A stretch of 64,000 bases of DNA from Arthrobacter oryzae (GTDB taxonomy: Bacteria; Actinomycetota; Actinomycetes; Actinomycetales; Micrococcaceae): assembly GCF_030812315.1 (NCBI RefSeq), contig NZ_JAUSSM010000006.1, positions 186,001 to 250,000 of the forward strand, in the 5' to 3' direction. The translations under genes were made by a program, and so were the position numbers. Of this stretch, positions 28,819 to 38,679 are shown piece after piece. Under the pieces are notes generated by a model. It searched no databases, was not told where the DNA came from, and was given only the letters and a program-made list of their open reading frames with translations. Each line of letters opens with the position of its first letter. Positions within the stretch are counted from its first letter, which is position 1.

Positions 28819-30648
28819 CTAGTTCGACGTCGAGTTGCTGGGCGTGGGCAGGAGCTCCTTGGCAAGGTGGTACGTCACGACGGAACCGGCGGGCACCTTG
28901 CTGCCGGCGGCCGGCTCCGAACTGACGAACGTGCCCGCCTGTTGTCCGGCGCTGCCCGCTACGTCCTCGCCCTTCACCCAACGCAGCCCGGCGTCTTCGA
29001 TGGCGCGCTGCGTCTGTGATTCAGAGCTGCCAACGCCAATTGCCGGCACTGAAGACTCCTGGCTCGGTTCGGGGCCTTTCGAATAGGTGACAGTGATGGC
29101 CTGCCCGGGATTTACCGGACCCGAGGGTTCGATATTGGTGACCGTGCCTGCCGGCGCATCGTTGAAGACCTGCTCGCCAATGACCTGCAGCCCCATGCCT
29201 ACCAGCGTGCTGCGAACCTCGTTGTACGGCCGGCCAAGGTAGGCGTCCGGGATCAGGTTAATGGTCTCCGGAGTACTCTGCGTCGGTGTGGGCGTCGGGC
29301 TCGGGCTGGTGGGGGTAGGGCTGGCCGAAGTGGACGTCGGCGACGCGCTGGTGCTGGGCTTGGCGCTGCTTGACGTCGACGAGGACTCTGCCGGACCGGA
29401 CGGGAACAGGATGCCGGCCTGTGTGAGGATGACGCCCACGAGGGCGAAGAGCACCAGCAGAATCAGTGCGATCAGCGGCCACGTCCACGGGCTGCGGCCC
29501 TTGCGCTGAGGCTCATCCTCCGGTTCGTCGTAGCGGTCCTGTTCCTCTTCCTGCTCCCAGCTGCGTTCGGCAGCAAGGGCGTCGGCGCGTGACAGGGTGC
29601 TGCGCGGACCGGTCGCGCCGGCGGCACCGGCGGCAAGCCCGGCGGCTGCCCCGGCGCCCGCGGCGCCGACCACCGGAAGTGCGGAAGTCGTCGTCGCCGA
29701 CCTGTCCTTTTCCGGACCGGATTCGATGACGCCGGTCGCTGCGGTGGGAATGTCCACCGGTGCCGTGATTGGCCCGGTGGCAGCCTCGAAGAGCAGCATT
29801 CCGGGAACAGCGGCGTGTGCAGCGGCGATGTCGCCGTTGCGGATGGCTTCCGCTGCCTCGGACAGCTTGATGGCGTTGGCCGGGCGGTTCTTGGGGTCCT
29901 TGGCGAGCATGGACATCAGGAGTGCCCGGACCGGCGTCGGCAGTGTTTCCGGCAGCGGCGGCGGGGCATCATTCACCTGGGCAAGCGCAATGGCGATCTG
30001 CGATTCACCGGAGAACGGACGGTGGCCCGTGAGGCACTCGTAGCCGATGACGCCGAGCGAGTAGATGTCCGAGGCGCCGGTCGCGGTCTGGCCCGTTGCC
30101 TGTTCCGGGGCGAGGTACTGGGCCGTGCCCATGACCTGTCCGGTCTGGGTCAGCGGGACCTGGTCCGCCAGCCGGGCAATGCCGAAGTCGGTCACCTTGA
30201 CGCGACCGTCCGGGGTGATCAGCAGGTTCCCCGGCTTGATGTCACGGTGCACCAGGCCCTGTGAGTGGGCAACGGACAGGGCGCGGGCAGTCTGGGCGAT
30301 CATGGATAAAGTGCGGTCCGGGGACAGCACCTGTTCACGTTCGATGATGCTGCTCAGCGGATGGCCCGGTACCAGCTCCATGACCAGGTAGGCCGAGCCC
30401 TCTTCTTCGCCGTAATCAAAGACGTTGGCGATGCCCACGTGGTTCAGAAGCGCCGTGTGGCGCGCTTCGGCGCGGAAGCGCTGGAGGAACCCGGGGTCGC
30501 CCGTGTACTCCTCTTTGAGCACCTTGATGGCGACAATCCTGCCAAGGATAAGATCCTTGGCTTTCCAGACTTCTCCCATCCCGCCAATCGCAATACGCGT
30601 GGTCAGCTGGAATCTCCCGCCGAGGGTGATTCCCGATGTAGGCCTCAC
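28819..30648 (-). CDS. pknA: Serine/threonine kinase PknA-type with two PASTA domains
   Basis: The 609-residue kinase shows [30 protein letters not shown] (HRD 134-136) and DFG at 154-156. The juxtamembrane region is long and low-complexity (about 300-385, Ala/Gly- then Glu/Asp-rich). A membrane helix spans about 388-412, followed by a Ser/Thr/Pro linker. Two C-terminal PASTA-like units follow (about 461-527 and 531-597). The start overlaps the pbpA stop by 4 bp. Its place upstream of pknB matches PknA, but mycobacterial PknA lacks extracellular PASTA domains, so this version may also sense wall fragments. Confidence 0.93.
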   Translation of the reverse strand: MRPTSGITLGGRFQLTTRIAIGGMGEVWKAKDLILGRIVAIKVLKEEYTGDPGFLQRFRAEARHTALLNHVGIANVFDYGEEEGSAYLVMELVPGHPLSSIIEREQVLSPDRTLSMIAQTARALSVAHSQGLVHRDIKPGNLLITPDGRVKVTDFGIARLADQVPLTQTGQVMGTAQYLAPEQATGQTATGASDIYSLGVIGYECLTGHRPFSGESQIAIALAQVNDAPPPLPETLPTPVRALLMSMLAKDPKNRPANAIKLSEAAEAIRNGDIAAAHAAVPGMLLFEAATGPITAPVDIPTAATGVIESGPEKDRSATTTSALPVVGAAGAGAAAGLAAGAAGATGPRSTLSRADALAAERSWEQEEEQDRYDEPEDEPQRKGRSPWTWPLIALILLVLFALVGVILTQAGILFPSGPAESSSTSSSAKPSTSASPTSTSASPTPTSPSPTPTPTQSTPETINLIPDAYLGRPYNEVRSTLVGMGLQVIGEQVFNDAPAGTVTNIEPSGPVNPGQAITVTYSKGPEPSQESSVPAIGVGSSESQTQRAIEDAGLRWVKGEDVAGSAGQQAGTFVSSEPAAGSKVPAGSVVTYHLAKELLPTPSNSTSN

Positions 30649-32105
30649 TTATTCAACACCGCCTCAAAAATCTTTTTCGCGTTCGGACTGGTTAGCTGTG
30701 CGCCGGTGGTGATGTCCACGCCCTGCATGACGATGGTCACCGACACCTGCGGGTCGTTGGCCGGGGCGAACCCGGTAAACCATGAATTATTCAGGCCGTC
30801 TGTTCCCAGCTCGGCCGTGCCGGTCTTGCCGGCCACCTGGACGCCCGGAACGGCCGCCCCGCGGCCGATGCCTTGGCTGACTACACTGGTCATCCACTCG
30901 GTGATCTGCCGCGAAATCTCCGGGCTGGTGGACGTCCGGAGGACTTCCGGTTTCGGTTCGCTGATGATCCGCAGGTCCGGTGACCGCACGGTCTTGATCA
31001 GGTTAGGCTCCATCTGGACCCCGCCGTTGGCGATGGCTGAGGTCATTAGGGCGATCTGCAGCGGGGTGGCACGGACATCGCGTTGGCCGATGGCGGACTG
31101 GGCGAGCCCGGCCGCATCCAGTTCCTCCTCCGGGAACGGCCTATTGTCGTAGTCCAGCTTCAGCTGGTCACCGAGGTCCTCGCCGAAGCCGAACTTTGCG
31201 GCCTGGTCGGCGATCGCCTTTTGGCCCAGGTCCCGGGCAATCGCCGCGAAAGGAGTGTTGCAGGACTGCTGGAGGGCGAAGGCGAAGTCCGCAGTGTCCT
31301 GCGCATAGCAGTTGCCGCCTGCGTAGTTGGGGAGCTTGTACTGGATGCCCGGGAAGCTCATCTCGGCGGGGTTGGGCAGCACACTGTCCTTGTTGTACTT
31401 TCCCGAGCTGAGCGCCGCGGCAGTGTCAACGAGCTTGAACACGGAGCCCGGTGCCAGGAGCGCGCCGGTGGGGCCGCTCACGTTCTGGTTCAGGTTGATC
31501 CCGGGGATCTTGTTCAGCTCGTTGAAGTTGGCTGCCTCGGCCTCCGGGTCCTGGGTTGCGATCAGGTTGGGATCGTAGGACGGCTTGGACACCATGGCCA
31601 GGATGTCACCCGTCTTCGGGTTCGTCACCACAATCGATCCCCGCTGGCCGTCCGGAATCAGATCGTAGGCGAGCTTCTGGATCTCCGGGTCCAGCGTGAG
31701 TTCAACCGAAGCACCTTTGGGCTGGTTTCCGAGGAAGAGCTGGCCCACCCGGTCCAGGAAGAGCTGGTCCGAGCTGCCGGCCAGTTGCTGGTTGAGGGCG
31801 CTTTCCAGCCCGGTGACGCCGAAGCTCCTGGAGAAGTACCCCGTGATGCCGGCATAAAGTTCGGGCTCCGTGTAGGTCCGCTGGAACTTACAGCTTTCCG
31901 AGGCGGCAACGGATTGGGCGATGGGCTTTCCGCCGACGATGATGGCGCCGCGGTCGTTGCAGTAGTTCTGCAGGATGGCGCGCTTGTTCCAGGCGTTGGC
32001 CTGCAGTTCGTCCGCGCCCACCACCTGGACATAGCTGAGGGCGCCGAAGATCAGCGCGAACATGGCTACCGCGGCAATCCATGAATTCCGAATTGCATGG
32101 TTCAC
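30645..32105 (-). CDS. pbpA: Penicillin-binding protein 2 / FtsI-type transpeptidase PbpA
   Basis: The 486-residue class B penicillin-binding protein has an N-terminal membrane anchor ([20 protein letters not shown]). The three transpeptidase motifs are SVFK in [15 protein letters not shown] in QQSCNTPF, and KTG in [10 protein letters not shown]. The domain between anchor and catalytic core is the shorter type seen in actinobacterial PbpA. It cross-links peptidoglycan and works with the adjacent RodA/FtsW-type polymerase; both are encoded with 4-bp overlaps (rodA-pbpA-pknA). PbpA is a known partner of CrgA and PknB in mycobacteria. Confidence 0.95.
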   Translation of the reverse strand: MNHAIRNSWIAAVAMFALIFGALSYVQVVGADELQANAWNKRAILQNYCNDRGAIIVGGKPIAQSVAASESCKFQRTYTEPELYAGITGYFSRSFGVTGLESALNQQLAGSSDQLFLDRVGQLFLGNQPKGASVELTLDPEIQKLAYDLIPDGQRGSIVVTNPKTGDILAMVSKPSYDPNLIATQDPEAEAANFNELNKIPGINLNQNVSGPTGALLAPGSVFKLVDTAAALSSGKYNKDSVLPNPAEMSFPGIQYKLPNYAGGNCYAQDTADFAFALQQSCNTPFAAIARDLGQKAIADQAAKFGFGEDLGDQLKLDYDNRPFPEEELDAAGLAQSAIGQRDVRATPLQIALMTSAIANGGVQMEPNLIKTVRSPDLRIISEPKPEVLRTSTSPEISRQITEWMTSVVSQGIGRGAAVPGVQVAGKTGTAELGTDGLNNSWFTGFAPANDPQVSVTIVMQGVDITTGAQLTSPNAKKIFEAVLNK

Positions 32106-33562
32106 AGTTGTTTCACCGCTTCAGTTGGCGCTTCGGGATGGGCGGAGGAAGGCTGCCGGCCGGGCTGTTTGGCCGGCAGCGGCGGGGAGGCCGGTGCAGG
32201 CTTCTTCTCCCCGGGCTCCACGCCGTGCGGCATGGGCGTGGTGTCCACGGGACCGCGTGCGGTGTGAGAAATCATCAGCAGCAGGCCAACAATGATCCAG
32301 TTGGCCAGCAGCGAGGACCCGCCCGCTGCCAGGAACGGCGTGGTAAGCCCGGTCAGTGGAATCAGGCGCGTGACGCCGCCGATCACCACGAAGCACTGCA
32401 GCGCGATCGCGAACGACAGCCCGCAGGCAAGCAGCTTCCCGAAAGCATCCCGCGTGCCCAGGGCTGCGCGGAAACCTCGCGTAAAGAGCAGCAGGTACAT
32501 CAGCACGATGGCGAAGAGACCGATCAGGCCGAGCTCCTCGCCGAACGAAGCGATGATCATGTCACTGTTGGCAAACGGCACCAGGTTGGGCCGCCCCTGG
32601 CCGAGGCCCGTCCCCACCAGGCCGCCATTGGCCATGCCAAACAGGCCTTCGACGATCTGCAGGCTGCCGCCGTACTGCCGTCCGTAAACTTCGTCCGTGA
32701 AGGCGTTGAGCCAACCGTCGATGCGGAGGCCCACGTGGGAGAAAACCCGGGAGGCAATAAAGCCGCCGCCGAGCAGCAGGCCCACGCCGATGATCACCCA
32801 GCTGATGCGGCTCGTCGCGACGTAGATCATCACAATGAACAGCCCGAAGAACAGCACCGAGGAGCCGAGGTCGCGCTGGAAGATCAGGACGCCGATGCTC
32901 ACCAGCCAGGCGGTGATCATGGGGCCCATGTCCTTGAAGCGCGGGAACTGGAGCGGACCGATCTTGCGGCCGGCCAGCAGGATGAGGTCGCGGTTGGAGG
33001 AAAGATAGCCGGCGAAGAATATAGCCAGGGTGATCTTGGCGACTTCACCCGGCTGGAAGGTCATCGGGCCGATCTTGATCCAGACGCTGGCTCCGAGGAT
33101 TTCGCCCGCGGAGATGCCGGGCACCAGCGGCAGAATCAGCAGCAGGGCACTGACTGCCAACGAAATGTAGGTGAAACGGCGCAGGATCCGGTGGTCCTTG
33201 AGGAACCAGATGACGGCGATAGCGACGCCCATCGCAACCAGGGTCCAGCGGAGCTGGTTGTTGCCGGTGTCCTCACCCACCCGGTCCAAGCGATGGATCA
33301 TGGCCAGCCCCAGGCCGTTCAGGGCGACCACCAAGGGAAGAATAACCGGATCGGCATACTTCGCCCGGATCCTTAGCACGATATGGAAAACGAGGGCGGC
33401 AGCAGCCAGAAGGCTGGACTGGAACCAGAAATCCGTATCAAACGCTTTTTCCTGGTCGACACCCACCAGGGCATTGGCTCCGATGCCGACGGCAAGGGCA
33501 AGGATCAGGAGGGCCAGCTCGGTATTCCTGCGGGGCTTGGGGATGGCCTCAATCTGTGTCAC
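32102..33562 (-). CDS. rodA: SEDS-family peptidoglycan polymerase RodA/FtsW
   Basis: The 486-residue protein has many membrane helices and the SEDS hallmarks, including the loop AWLVSIGVLIFQRDLGSS (with the conserved Asp) and the C-terminal GLTTPFLAAGGSSLLANW block. The tail is Pro/Ala-rich and hydrophilic (GEKKPAPASPPLP). It polymerises lipid II into glycan strands and partners the adjacent PbpA. Stop and start overlap at both ends by 4 bp. RodA and FtsW cannot be separated safely by sequence alone; the position next to pbpA favours RodA. Confidence 0.94.
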   Translation of the reverse strand: MTQIEAIPKPRRNTELALLILALAVGIGANALVGVDQEKAFDTDFWFQSSLLAAAALVFHIVLRIRAKYADPVILPLVVALNGLGLAMIHRLDRVGEDTGNNQLRWTLVAMGVAIAVIWFLKDHRILRRFTYISLAVSALLLILPLVPGISAGEILGASVWIKIGPMTFQPGEVAKITLAIFFAGYLSSNRDLILLAGRKIGPLQFPRFKDMGPMITAWLVSIGVLIFQRDLGSSVLFFGLFIVMIYVATSRISWVIIGVGLLLGGGFIASRVFSHVGLRIDGWLNAFTDEVYGRQYGGSLQIVEGLFGMANGGLVGTGLGQGRPNLVPFANSDMIIASFGEELGLIGLFAIVLMYLLLFTRGFRAALGTRDAFGKLLACGLSFAIALQCFVVIGGVTRLIPLTGLTTPFLAAGGSSLLANWIIVGLLLMISHTARGPVDTTPMPHGVEPGEKKPAPASPPLPAKQPGRQPSSAHPEAPTEAVKQL

Positions 33563-35328
33563 TTGGCCTCCTCACAAACGTTGGCGGACGGGCTGGGTGT
33601 TGCGGGCGGCGTCGATGTTCCGGGCGGAGCCGCTGTGCCGGTTGGTGCCGGCGCCGTGCCGGAGGGCGACGGGGCTGCCGTCAACGTGGGCGATGGGGAC
33701 ACGCACTCGTTCGACGGCGACGTGGTGCCGGTCAGGTCGAGGTTCTTGACGATCCGCTGTGCATCGTACAGGTCTCGTGCCGGAACCGTCTGGCGGACCC
33801 GTTGCTGCGAAAATTCAGGAAGGTCCGACATGCGGATCTCAGTCACTGTCTCCAAGGTCGACAGCTGAATGGGCCCCAGCCGCTGTGAAACGCCGTTGAA
33901 GATGGCAACGCGCTGGTCGTATTCACCGATGTAGTAGCGCGTTTGCGTCCAGGCATACCCCAGCCACAGGCCGACGCCCAGGATGACGAGGACGGCTGCT
34001 GCCGTGGCGATGGTCACCCAACGGCGCGGCTTGGCTGCTGGCTTGTACTCGTCGGTTTCCTCGCGGCCCTGATCAGACTTGTGGGTAAGGACGGTTGCGG
34101 CGCGGCGTGCGACGGTCCGCCCGGCAATCGTCGGGATGGAGCCGGACTCGGCCGCGGCAACGGCGGCGCCAACGAGTTCGTGCGGACGCGTGGAGAGTTC
34201 CTCGCGGAGGACGGCAGCCGAAAGGTGCTCGCCCAGATGCGGGTCCGTGGTGGTGGAGGGTTCAGAAGGCCCTGATGTGGGCCCGGGGGCGCCGTTGTCG
34301 ACACCGCCACCGTGGGTGCTGCCGGCTCCGTCGGCACCGATGGCGCCGTCTCCGGATGGCTTCGGTTCGGAGCCATCGGGGGCGGCTTCCGGGGGCTTTC
34401 CCGCGCCGGACCCGTCAGGCAGCTGTGGTTCGTCGTCAGGGATCTTTGCAGAGGACACCGGGGCACTTGCCAAGGCGGCCGCGCCCGTTGCACCGGCCGC
34501 ACTTGTGCTGCCAGCCTGCGGCTGAACAATTTCGACGGCGGCCGTGCGGACGTCGTCGGGAGTCTGTTCGGCGATTTCCAGCATGACAACGGTGACGTTG
34601 TCCGGGGCGCCGGCCTCAAGGGTGAGGTCGACGAGCGTTTCGACGCATTCGCGCAGGTCCTGGGTTTCGCGGACCGTGCGTTCCACTACATGTCCTGCAA
34701 CGTAGTTCAGGCCGTCAGAGCAGAGCAGCCACCGTTCGCCGGGTTCGACGTCCAGGGTTGCCAGATCGAGCTCAGGGCTGGCATCGACATCGCCGAGGAC
34801 CCGCATCAGGACGTTCTTGTGCGGATGCGTTTCCGCTTCCTCGGGGCGCAGCCGGCCTTCGTCGATGAGCCTTTGGACGAAGGTGTGGTCGACGCTGATC
34901 TGCTTGAATTCTCCGTTGCGCAGCCGGTAGGCGCGGGAGTCGCCGATATGGGCGAAGTGCAGTTTGCCTTCGGCCAGGAGCAGCGCGGTGACGGTGGTGC
35001 CCATTCCGGCAAGCTTGGGATTGATATGGACCAGTTCGGACAGCAGGGAGTTGGCGGTCTGGATCTCATCTGCCAGTACGGTTCCGGCGTCTCCGTTGTA
35101 ATGTCCGTGGTCCAGATGGAGCATGTCCAGGACAGTCGCCGCGGAGGCCACGTCACCCCCGGCGTGGCCACCCATGCCGTCTGCCACGACGGCCAGGTGC
35201 CGGCCGACGTAGGCGGAGTCATCATTTTTGGCGCGGATGCGTCCCACATCCGAGCGAGCGGCATAGCGCATGATGAGCGGCCGCATCGGGGTGGGGCCCT
35301 TTTCAGCGGGAATCTCCGGGACGGCCAC
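33559..35328 (-). CDS. pstP: PP2C-type Ser/Thr phosphatase PstP
   Basis: From the GTG at 35328, 3 bp after the fhaB stop with GAGG upstream, the product has 589 residues. The PP2C domain (about 18-255) shows KNDDSAYV, VADGMGGHAGGD, GDSRAYRLRNGEF, LLCSDGLNYV and GAPDNVTVVML, with the metal-binding Asp residues. A long Ala/Pro/Gly-rich linker follows, then a membrane helix (ATAAAVLVILGVGLWLGYAW, about 445-464), an extracellular domain, and a Ser/Thr/Pro-rich end. It reverses PknA/PknB phosphorylation. A longer reading to 35460 overlaps fhaB and is not used. The linker is longer than in mycobacterial PstP. Confidence 0.93.
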   Translation of the reverse strand: MAVPEIPAEKGPTPMRPLIMRYAARSDVGRIRAKNDDSAYVGRHLAVVADGMGGHAGGDVASAATVLDMLHLDHGHYNGDAGTVLADEIQTANSLLSELVHINPKLAGMGTTVTALLLAEGKLHFAHIGDSRAYRLRNGEFKQISVDHTFVQRLIDEGRLRPEEAETHPHKNVLMRVLGDVDASPELDLATLDVEPGERWLLCSDGLNYVAGHVVERTVRETQDLRECVETLVDLTLEAGAPDNVTVVMLEIAEQTPDDVRTAAVEIVQPQAGSTSAAGATGAAALASAPVSSAKIPDDEPQLPDGSGAGKPPEAAPDGSEPKPSGDGAIGADGAGSTHGGGVDNGAPGPTSGPSEPSTTTDPHLGEHLSAAVLREELSTRPHELVGAAVAAAESGSIPTIAGRTVARRAATVLTHKSDQGREETDEYKPAAKPRRWVTIATAAAVLVILGVGLWLGYAWTQTRYYIGEYDQRVAIFNGVSQRLGPIQLSTLETVTEIRMSDLPEFSQQRVRQTVPARDLYDAQRIVKNLDLTGTTSPSNECVSPSPTLTAAPSPSGTAPAPTGTAAPPGTSTPPATPSPSANVCEEAK

Positions 35329-35330
35329 GG

Positions 35331-35813
35331 CTATGGCCTCAATTCGATGACCGTCTTGCCGATTCTCACGGGGACACCGAGCTCCACCGGGAGGGCGCGG
35401 GTGAGCTGCTGGTTGTTCAGATACGTGCCGTTGGTCGAGCCGAGATCCTCGATGAACCAACGGCTGCCCTGCGGGAACAGCCGGGCGTGCCGGCCGGAGG
35501 CGTAGTCATCCTCAAGGACCAGCGTGGCCTCCTGGGCGCGGCCCAGGAGGATGGGACTCTCGGCGAGCGGGATGGTGTGGCCTTTGAGCGGCCCCTCTGT
35601 GACAACCAGTTGGCGCGCCTGCTGTTTCGCGGGCGGCGGAGCGGCTTCCGCCAGTTCGGGGTGTTTGCGCACCTGGCGGGCGGTAGGGGCACCCATGGCG
35701 GCCTTCCGACCGATCATCAGGTCCCGGCGCATGGCGGACACGATGCTGAAGATGAGGACCCACAGCAATAGGAGGAAACCGAAGCGCAGGGCCGTAATGG
35801 TCAGTTCGCTCAC
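35331..35813 (-). CDS. fhaB: FHA-domain protein FhaB (FipA-interaction type)
   Basis: This 160-residue protein starts with a membrane helix (LTITALRFGFLLLLWVLIFS), a linker, and one C-terminal FHA domain with GRAQEATLVLEDDYASGRHARLF and DLGSTNGTYLNN, which hold the phosphothreonine-binding Arg, Ser, Asn and Gly residues. FhaB recognises proteins phosphorylated by PknA/PknB and links them to division and wall synthesis. It overlaps fhaA by 4 bp and precedes pstP by 2 bp. Confidence 0.94.
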   Translation of the reverse strand: MSELTITALRFGFLLLLWVLIFSIVSAMRRDLMIGRKAAMGAPTARQVRKHPELAEAAPPPAKQQARQLVVTEGPLKGHTIPLAESPILLGRAQEATLVLEDDYASGRHARLFPQGSRWFIEDLGSTNGTYLNNQQLTRALPVELGVPVRIGKTVIELRP

Positions 35814-36556
35814 GGGCGGCCACCGGAGTTGGCGGGCAAAAGGCGGAAGATGATTTTGGTCCGTCCCATCGTGATGGTGGAGCCGTCAGTAAGGTCTACG
35901 CTGCCTACGACCTTGTGTCCGTTGACGTAACTGCCGTTGGTGGATCCCAGGTCGACGGCTTCTGTGGTGCCGTTGGCGGTGCGGATTTCGAGGTGGCGGC
36001 GGGAAACCCCGGTGTCGTCCACCAGGATGTCGGCCTCAGATGACCGGCCCAGGACGATGGACGCGGCATTCAGCGAATAACGCTGGCCGTCGATGTCCAG
36101 GACAGGTTGGAGGCGTACGGGCTGCCGGCTCGGAGCGGCCGGGACATTGTTCCGGGGCGCGGGCCGAGCCGCAGGGGAACCGGAGGCCTTCTCCGTCTTT
36201 GAATCAATTTCGAAATCGCCCGCGCGGATTTCCTCGTCGCGCCGGAAGGAGATGCGGACCGAACCCCGGAGCGTATAGCCCTGGCTCCGGACGTGGTTGA
36301 TCACCACATCGCAAAGTTCTTCCGCCAGGGGCGTGCCCCATTCCTGCGCGCGCCTGAAGTCGTCGTCGCTGAGGCGGACGTCAAAAACGTTGGGGGCGAG
36401 CGTGCGTCCGGCGGCGATGGTGATGGCCTTGTGGTCCACTTCCCGGCGAAGCCGGCTCGCGATTTCCACAGGCTCCACCTGGGCGCGCGAACCGGTGGAG
36501 AAGACACCGCGGACGGCCTTTTCGATGCCGCGCTCGACTTTGTCCAGCATTCCCAT
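35810..36556 (-). CDS. fhaA: FHA-domain protein FhaA with N-terminal DUF3662
   Basis: The 248-residue protein has an N-terminal DUF3662 domain (about 1-125, MGMLDKVERGIEKAVRG and VFDVRLSDDDF), a short Pro/Ala linker and a C-terminal FHA domain (about 155-243, IVLGRSSEADILVDDTGVSR and DLGSTNGSYVNG). In mycobacteria FhaA binds phosphorylated PknB and the MviN/Fha complex and adjusts peptidoglycan synthesis. It is the promoter-proximal gene of the seven-gene minus-strand operon; AGGAGAGG precedes the ATG. Confidence 0.95.
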   Translation of the reverse strand: MGMLDKVERGIEKAVRGVFSTGSRAQVEPVEIASRLRREVDHKAITIAAGRTLAPNVFDVRLSDDDFRRAQEWGTPLAEELCDVVINHVRSQGYTLRGSVRISFRRDEEIRAGDFEIDSKTEKASGSPAARPAPRNNVPAAPSRQPVRLQPVLDIDGQRYSLNAASIVLGRSSEADILVDDTGVSRRHLEIRTANGTTEAVDLGSTNGSYVNGHKVVGSVDLTDGSTITMGRTKIIFRLLPANSGGRP

Positions 36557-36909
36557 GGCACCTCTCCTCTCCTGACGGCTGCGGGGCAGCGCACGTTTCG
36601 GAACTCAGTTCACAACATTGCCGGGAGTGCGCCGGGGACGGGCACTCCTACATCTGATACTACTGGGCAGGGCTGTGAATGACCTTAATGCACAACGCCG
36701 GGGCGGGGAGATTAGTTCATTCGGGCTTGCCATGGCGCGGTTCGGGCGGCATCACCGGAGGGGCATATCGCGGGGGGTATTTCTGCGCGCAGGGACAGCC
36801 CCGGGCCCCGATTGGTGTTTTGCCGTGGTTGTCCGTTATGCTTGATCTCGCTGCTTTTACGAGGTTGGCAGTCCGGAAATCGGGCGTCCAGTCGGGTGAA
36901 AGAAGTTGC
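36557..36909. promoter_or_regulatory. fhaA upstream region and gap to tRNA-Leu
   Basis: These 353 bp separate fhaA from tRNA-Leu and contain no convincing gene. The fhaA promoter must lie near the left end. A small inverted repeat, GGAGTGC (36624-36630) and GCACTCC (36642-36648), sits about 70 bp before the fhaA start and might be a regulatory site or an RNA hairpin. Short G-rich stretches lie around 36700-36800. Confidence 0.35.
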
Positions 36910-36992
36910 GCGCGAGTGGCGGAACGGCAGACGCGCTGGCTTCAGGTGCCAGTGTCCGAAAGGGCGTGGGGGTTCAAATCCCCCCTCGCGCA
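36910..36992 (+). tRNA. tRNA-Leu (anticodon CAG)
   Basis: The 83-nt molecule is a class II tRNA with a long variable arm. Acceptor GCGCGAG pairs with CTCGCGC, discriminator A at 36992. The anticodon stem CTGGC/GCCAG encloses TTCAGGT, giving CAG. The variable arm is TGTCCGAAAGGGCGT, and the T arm is GGGGG-TTCAAAT-CCCCC. CCA is not encoded. Confidence 0.96.
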
Positions 36993-37000
36993 CGCAAATG

Positions 37001-37034
37001 AAAGAACCCCGGTCTTAGGACCGGGGTTCTTTTG
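37001..37034 (+). terminator. Intrinsic terminator after tRNA-Leu
   Basis: AAAGAACCCCGGTC pairs with GACCGGGGTTCTTT around a small TTAG loop, with a closing T-run. It ends tRNA-Leu transcription 9 bp after the tRNA. Confidence 0.92.
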
Positions 37035-37139
37035 CGTTAACTGACTCGAACGGCTTCTCCCCGCCGCGCGGTCCTTTCCCCTAGCTATGAGTGGGGGATT
37101 GCGCCACGGGGCGGGGAGAAATCATGCAGAGGGCTGTGC

Positions 37140-38504
37140 CTAGCGGGCTGCGGCTGGCTCCAGGGTTTCTGCTGAGGATGCAGCTGCGGCGGCTTCAGCA
37201 GCAGGCGGTGCCGCCGTCGTCGTCCGTTCCTTGAGGAAGTACACCAGGCCGGCGGCGAGCGTGGAAGCCGCCGCCAGGGCGAACAGGCCGGGCACAACGC
37301 TTCCCGTCTGTTCCTTGATGAGGCCGAAGCCGAACGGGGCAACGAAGCCGCCCAGGTTGCCGAGCGAGTTGATGATGGCGATGGCCGGCGCGAGAACCAG
37401 GGGATGCAGGCCCGACTGGGGGATGGTCCAGAACAGCGGCGACGCACTCTTGAAGCCCATGGCAGCGACGGCGAGGAAAACGAGTGCCAGAACCGGCGTG
37501 GCGACGGCCGCCGCGAACGTTCCCACTGCGGCGACCAGCAGGGCCACCACCAGCAGCGGGCGCTTCGACTTTGCCCGGTCCTGCCATTTGGCCGCAAAGT
37601 ACATCGCGAAGACGGCGCAGACCCACGGAATGGCGGACAGGAACCCGACGCTCAGGTCCGTGGTGCCGGGGATCTGTTTGACGATGCTGGGCAGCCAGAA
37701 CGTGTTGGCGTAAATGGACAGCTGGACTGAGAAGTAGATACCGCACAGGAGGAGGATCTGCGGGTTCAGCAGCATCTTCCAGCGATTGACCTTCGTGTCC
37801 TTGCCGGTGGTGTGCTCGGCGTCCTCGCTGGCGATGGCGCTGATGAGTGCCGTTTTCTCCCTGCTGTTCAGCCACTTGGCGTCCTCGATCCTGGCATCCA
37901 GGAGGAAGTAGACCGTAATGCCGACGGCGACCGAGAGCAGGCCTTCGAAGCCAAAGAGCCACTGCCAGCCGCGGAAACCGAGGGCGCCCTGGAGGCTGAG
38001 CAGCATTCCGGCGATGGGCCCGGACAGAGCAGCGGCAACCGACGAACCGGCAATGAAGATTGCGGTGGCCTTGCCGCGCTGGCCCGCCGGAACCCACCGG
38101 GCGAAATAGAAGATGACGGCGGGGAAGAACCCGGCCTCGGCCGCGCCCAGCAGGAACCGCAGCACGTAGAACATCATTTCGTTCTGCACGAAGGCCATCA
38201 GGAACGAAACGATGCCCCAGCTGATCATGATCCGAGTGAGCCAGACCCTGGCGCCGAACTTTTCCATCATCACGTTGCTGGGCAGTTCAAAGATCGCGTA
38301 GGCAACGAAGAACAGGCCCGCACCGAAGCCGTAAGCTGCGGCGCCGATTCCGACATCCGCCTCCAGATGCTCGTGGGCGTAGCCGATGTTCGATCGGTTC
38401 AGCTGGTTGCAGACGAGCATAACCAGCATGATGGGCAGAACGCGCCGGAAGAACTTCTTGGTGGCAGACGCCAGATCCGTGACAGCGATGTCTACAGACT
38501 GCAT
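37140..38504 (-). CDS. MFS transporter, anion:cation symporter (ACS) type
   Basis: The 454-residue protein has 12 predicted membrane helices. The pattern MVCNQLNRSNIGYAHEHLEADVG at the first helix (the RxNIGYA motif) is the mark of the ACS family, whose members carry organic anions such as hexuronates, tartrate, phthalate and glucarate. The Ala-rich C-terminal tail is cytoplasmic and non-conserved. The neighbourhood contains sugar-acid dehydratases, so a sugar acid is a sensible substrate guess. Its upstream region carries a copy of the shared 31-bp motif found at the kdgD and tctC promoters. Confidence 0.88.
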   Translation of the reverse strand: MQSVDIAVTDLASATKKFFRRVLPIMLVMLVCNQLNRSNIGYAHEHLEADVGIGAAAYGFGAGLFFVAYAIFELPSNVMMEKFGARVWLTRIMISWGIVSFLMAFVQNEMMFYVLRFLLGAAEAGFFPAVIFYFARWVPAGQRGKATAIFIAGSSVAAALSGPIAGMLLSLQGALGFRGWQWLFGFEGLLSVAVGITVYFLLDARIEDAKWLNSREKTALISAIASEDAEHTTGKDTKVNRWKMLLNPQILLLCGIYFSVQLSIYANTFWLPSIVKQIPGTTDLSVGFLSAIPWVCAVFAMYFAAKWQDRAKSKRPLLVVALLVAAVGTFAAAVATPVLALVFLAVAAMGFKSASPLFWTIPQSGLHPLVLAPAIAIINSLGNLGGFVAPFGFGLIKEQTGSVVPGLFALAAASTLAAGLVYFLKERTTTAAPPAAEAAAAASSAETLEPAAAR

Positions 38505-38617
38505 GGGAAAATCCTCTGTATAGATGAATAAAGCTCACGCTGCGGGGGACCGGAGGCCGGCCCTTGTGGTCCCCACCACAGCTTGCCCCTCGACTTTATT
38601 CAACCGTAGTAATGCAC

Positions 38618-38648
38618 GTCCAACACAGATTCTGCATAGCTTGATACC
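38618..38648. promoter_or_regulatory. Shared 31-bp motif, copy A (MFS promoter)
   Basis: GTCCAAC at 38618-38624 and GATACC at 38643-38648 are 18 bp apart, 114 bp before the MFS start. An overlapping interrupted dyad, ATGCA-N16-TGCAT, spans 38612-38637, the architecture expected of a LysR-type operator. Confidence 0.65.
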
Positions 38649-38679
38649 TACAGGGCAACACGAAGGGTGCAGTTGCCTC

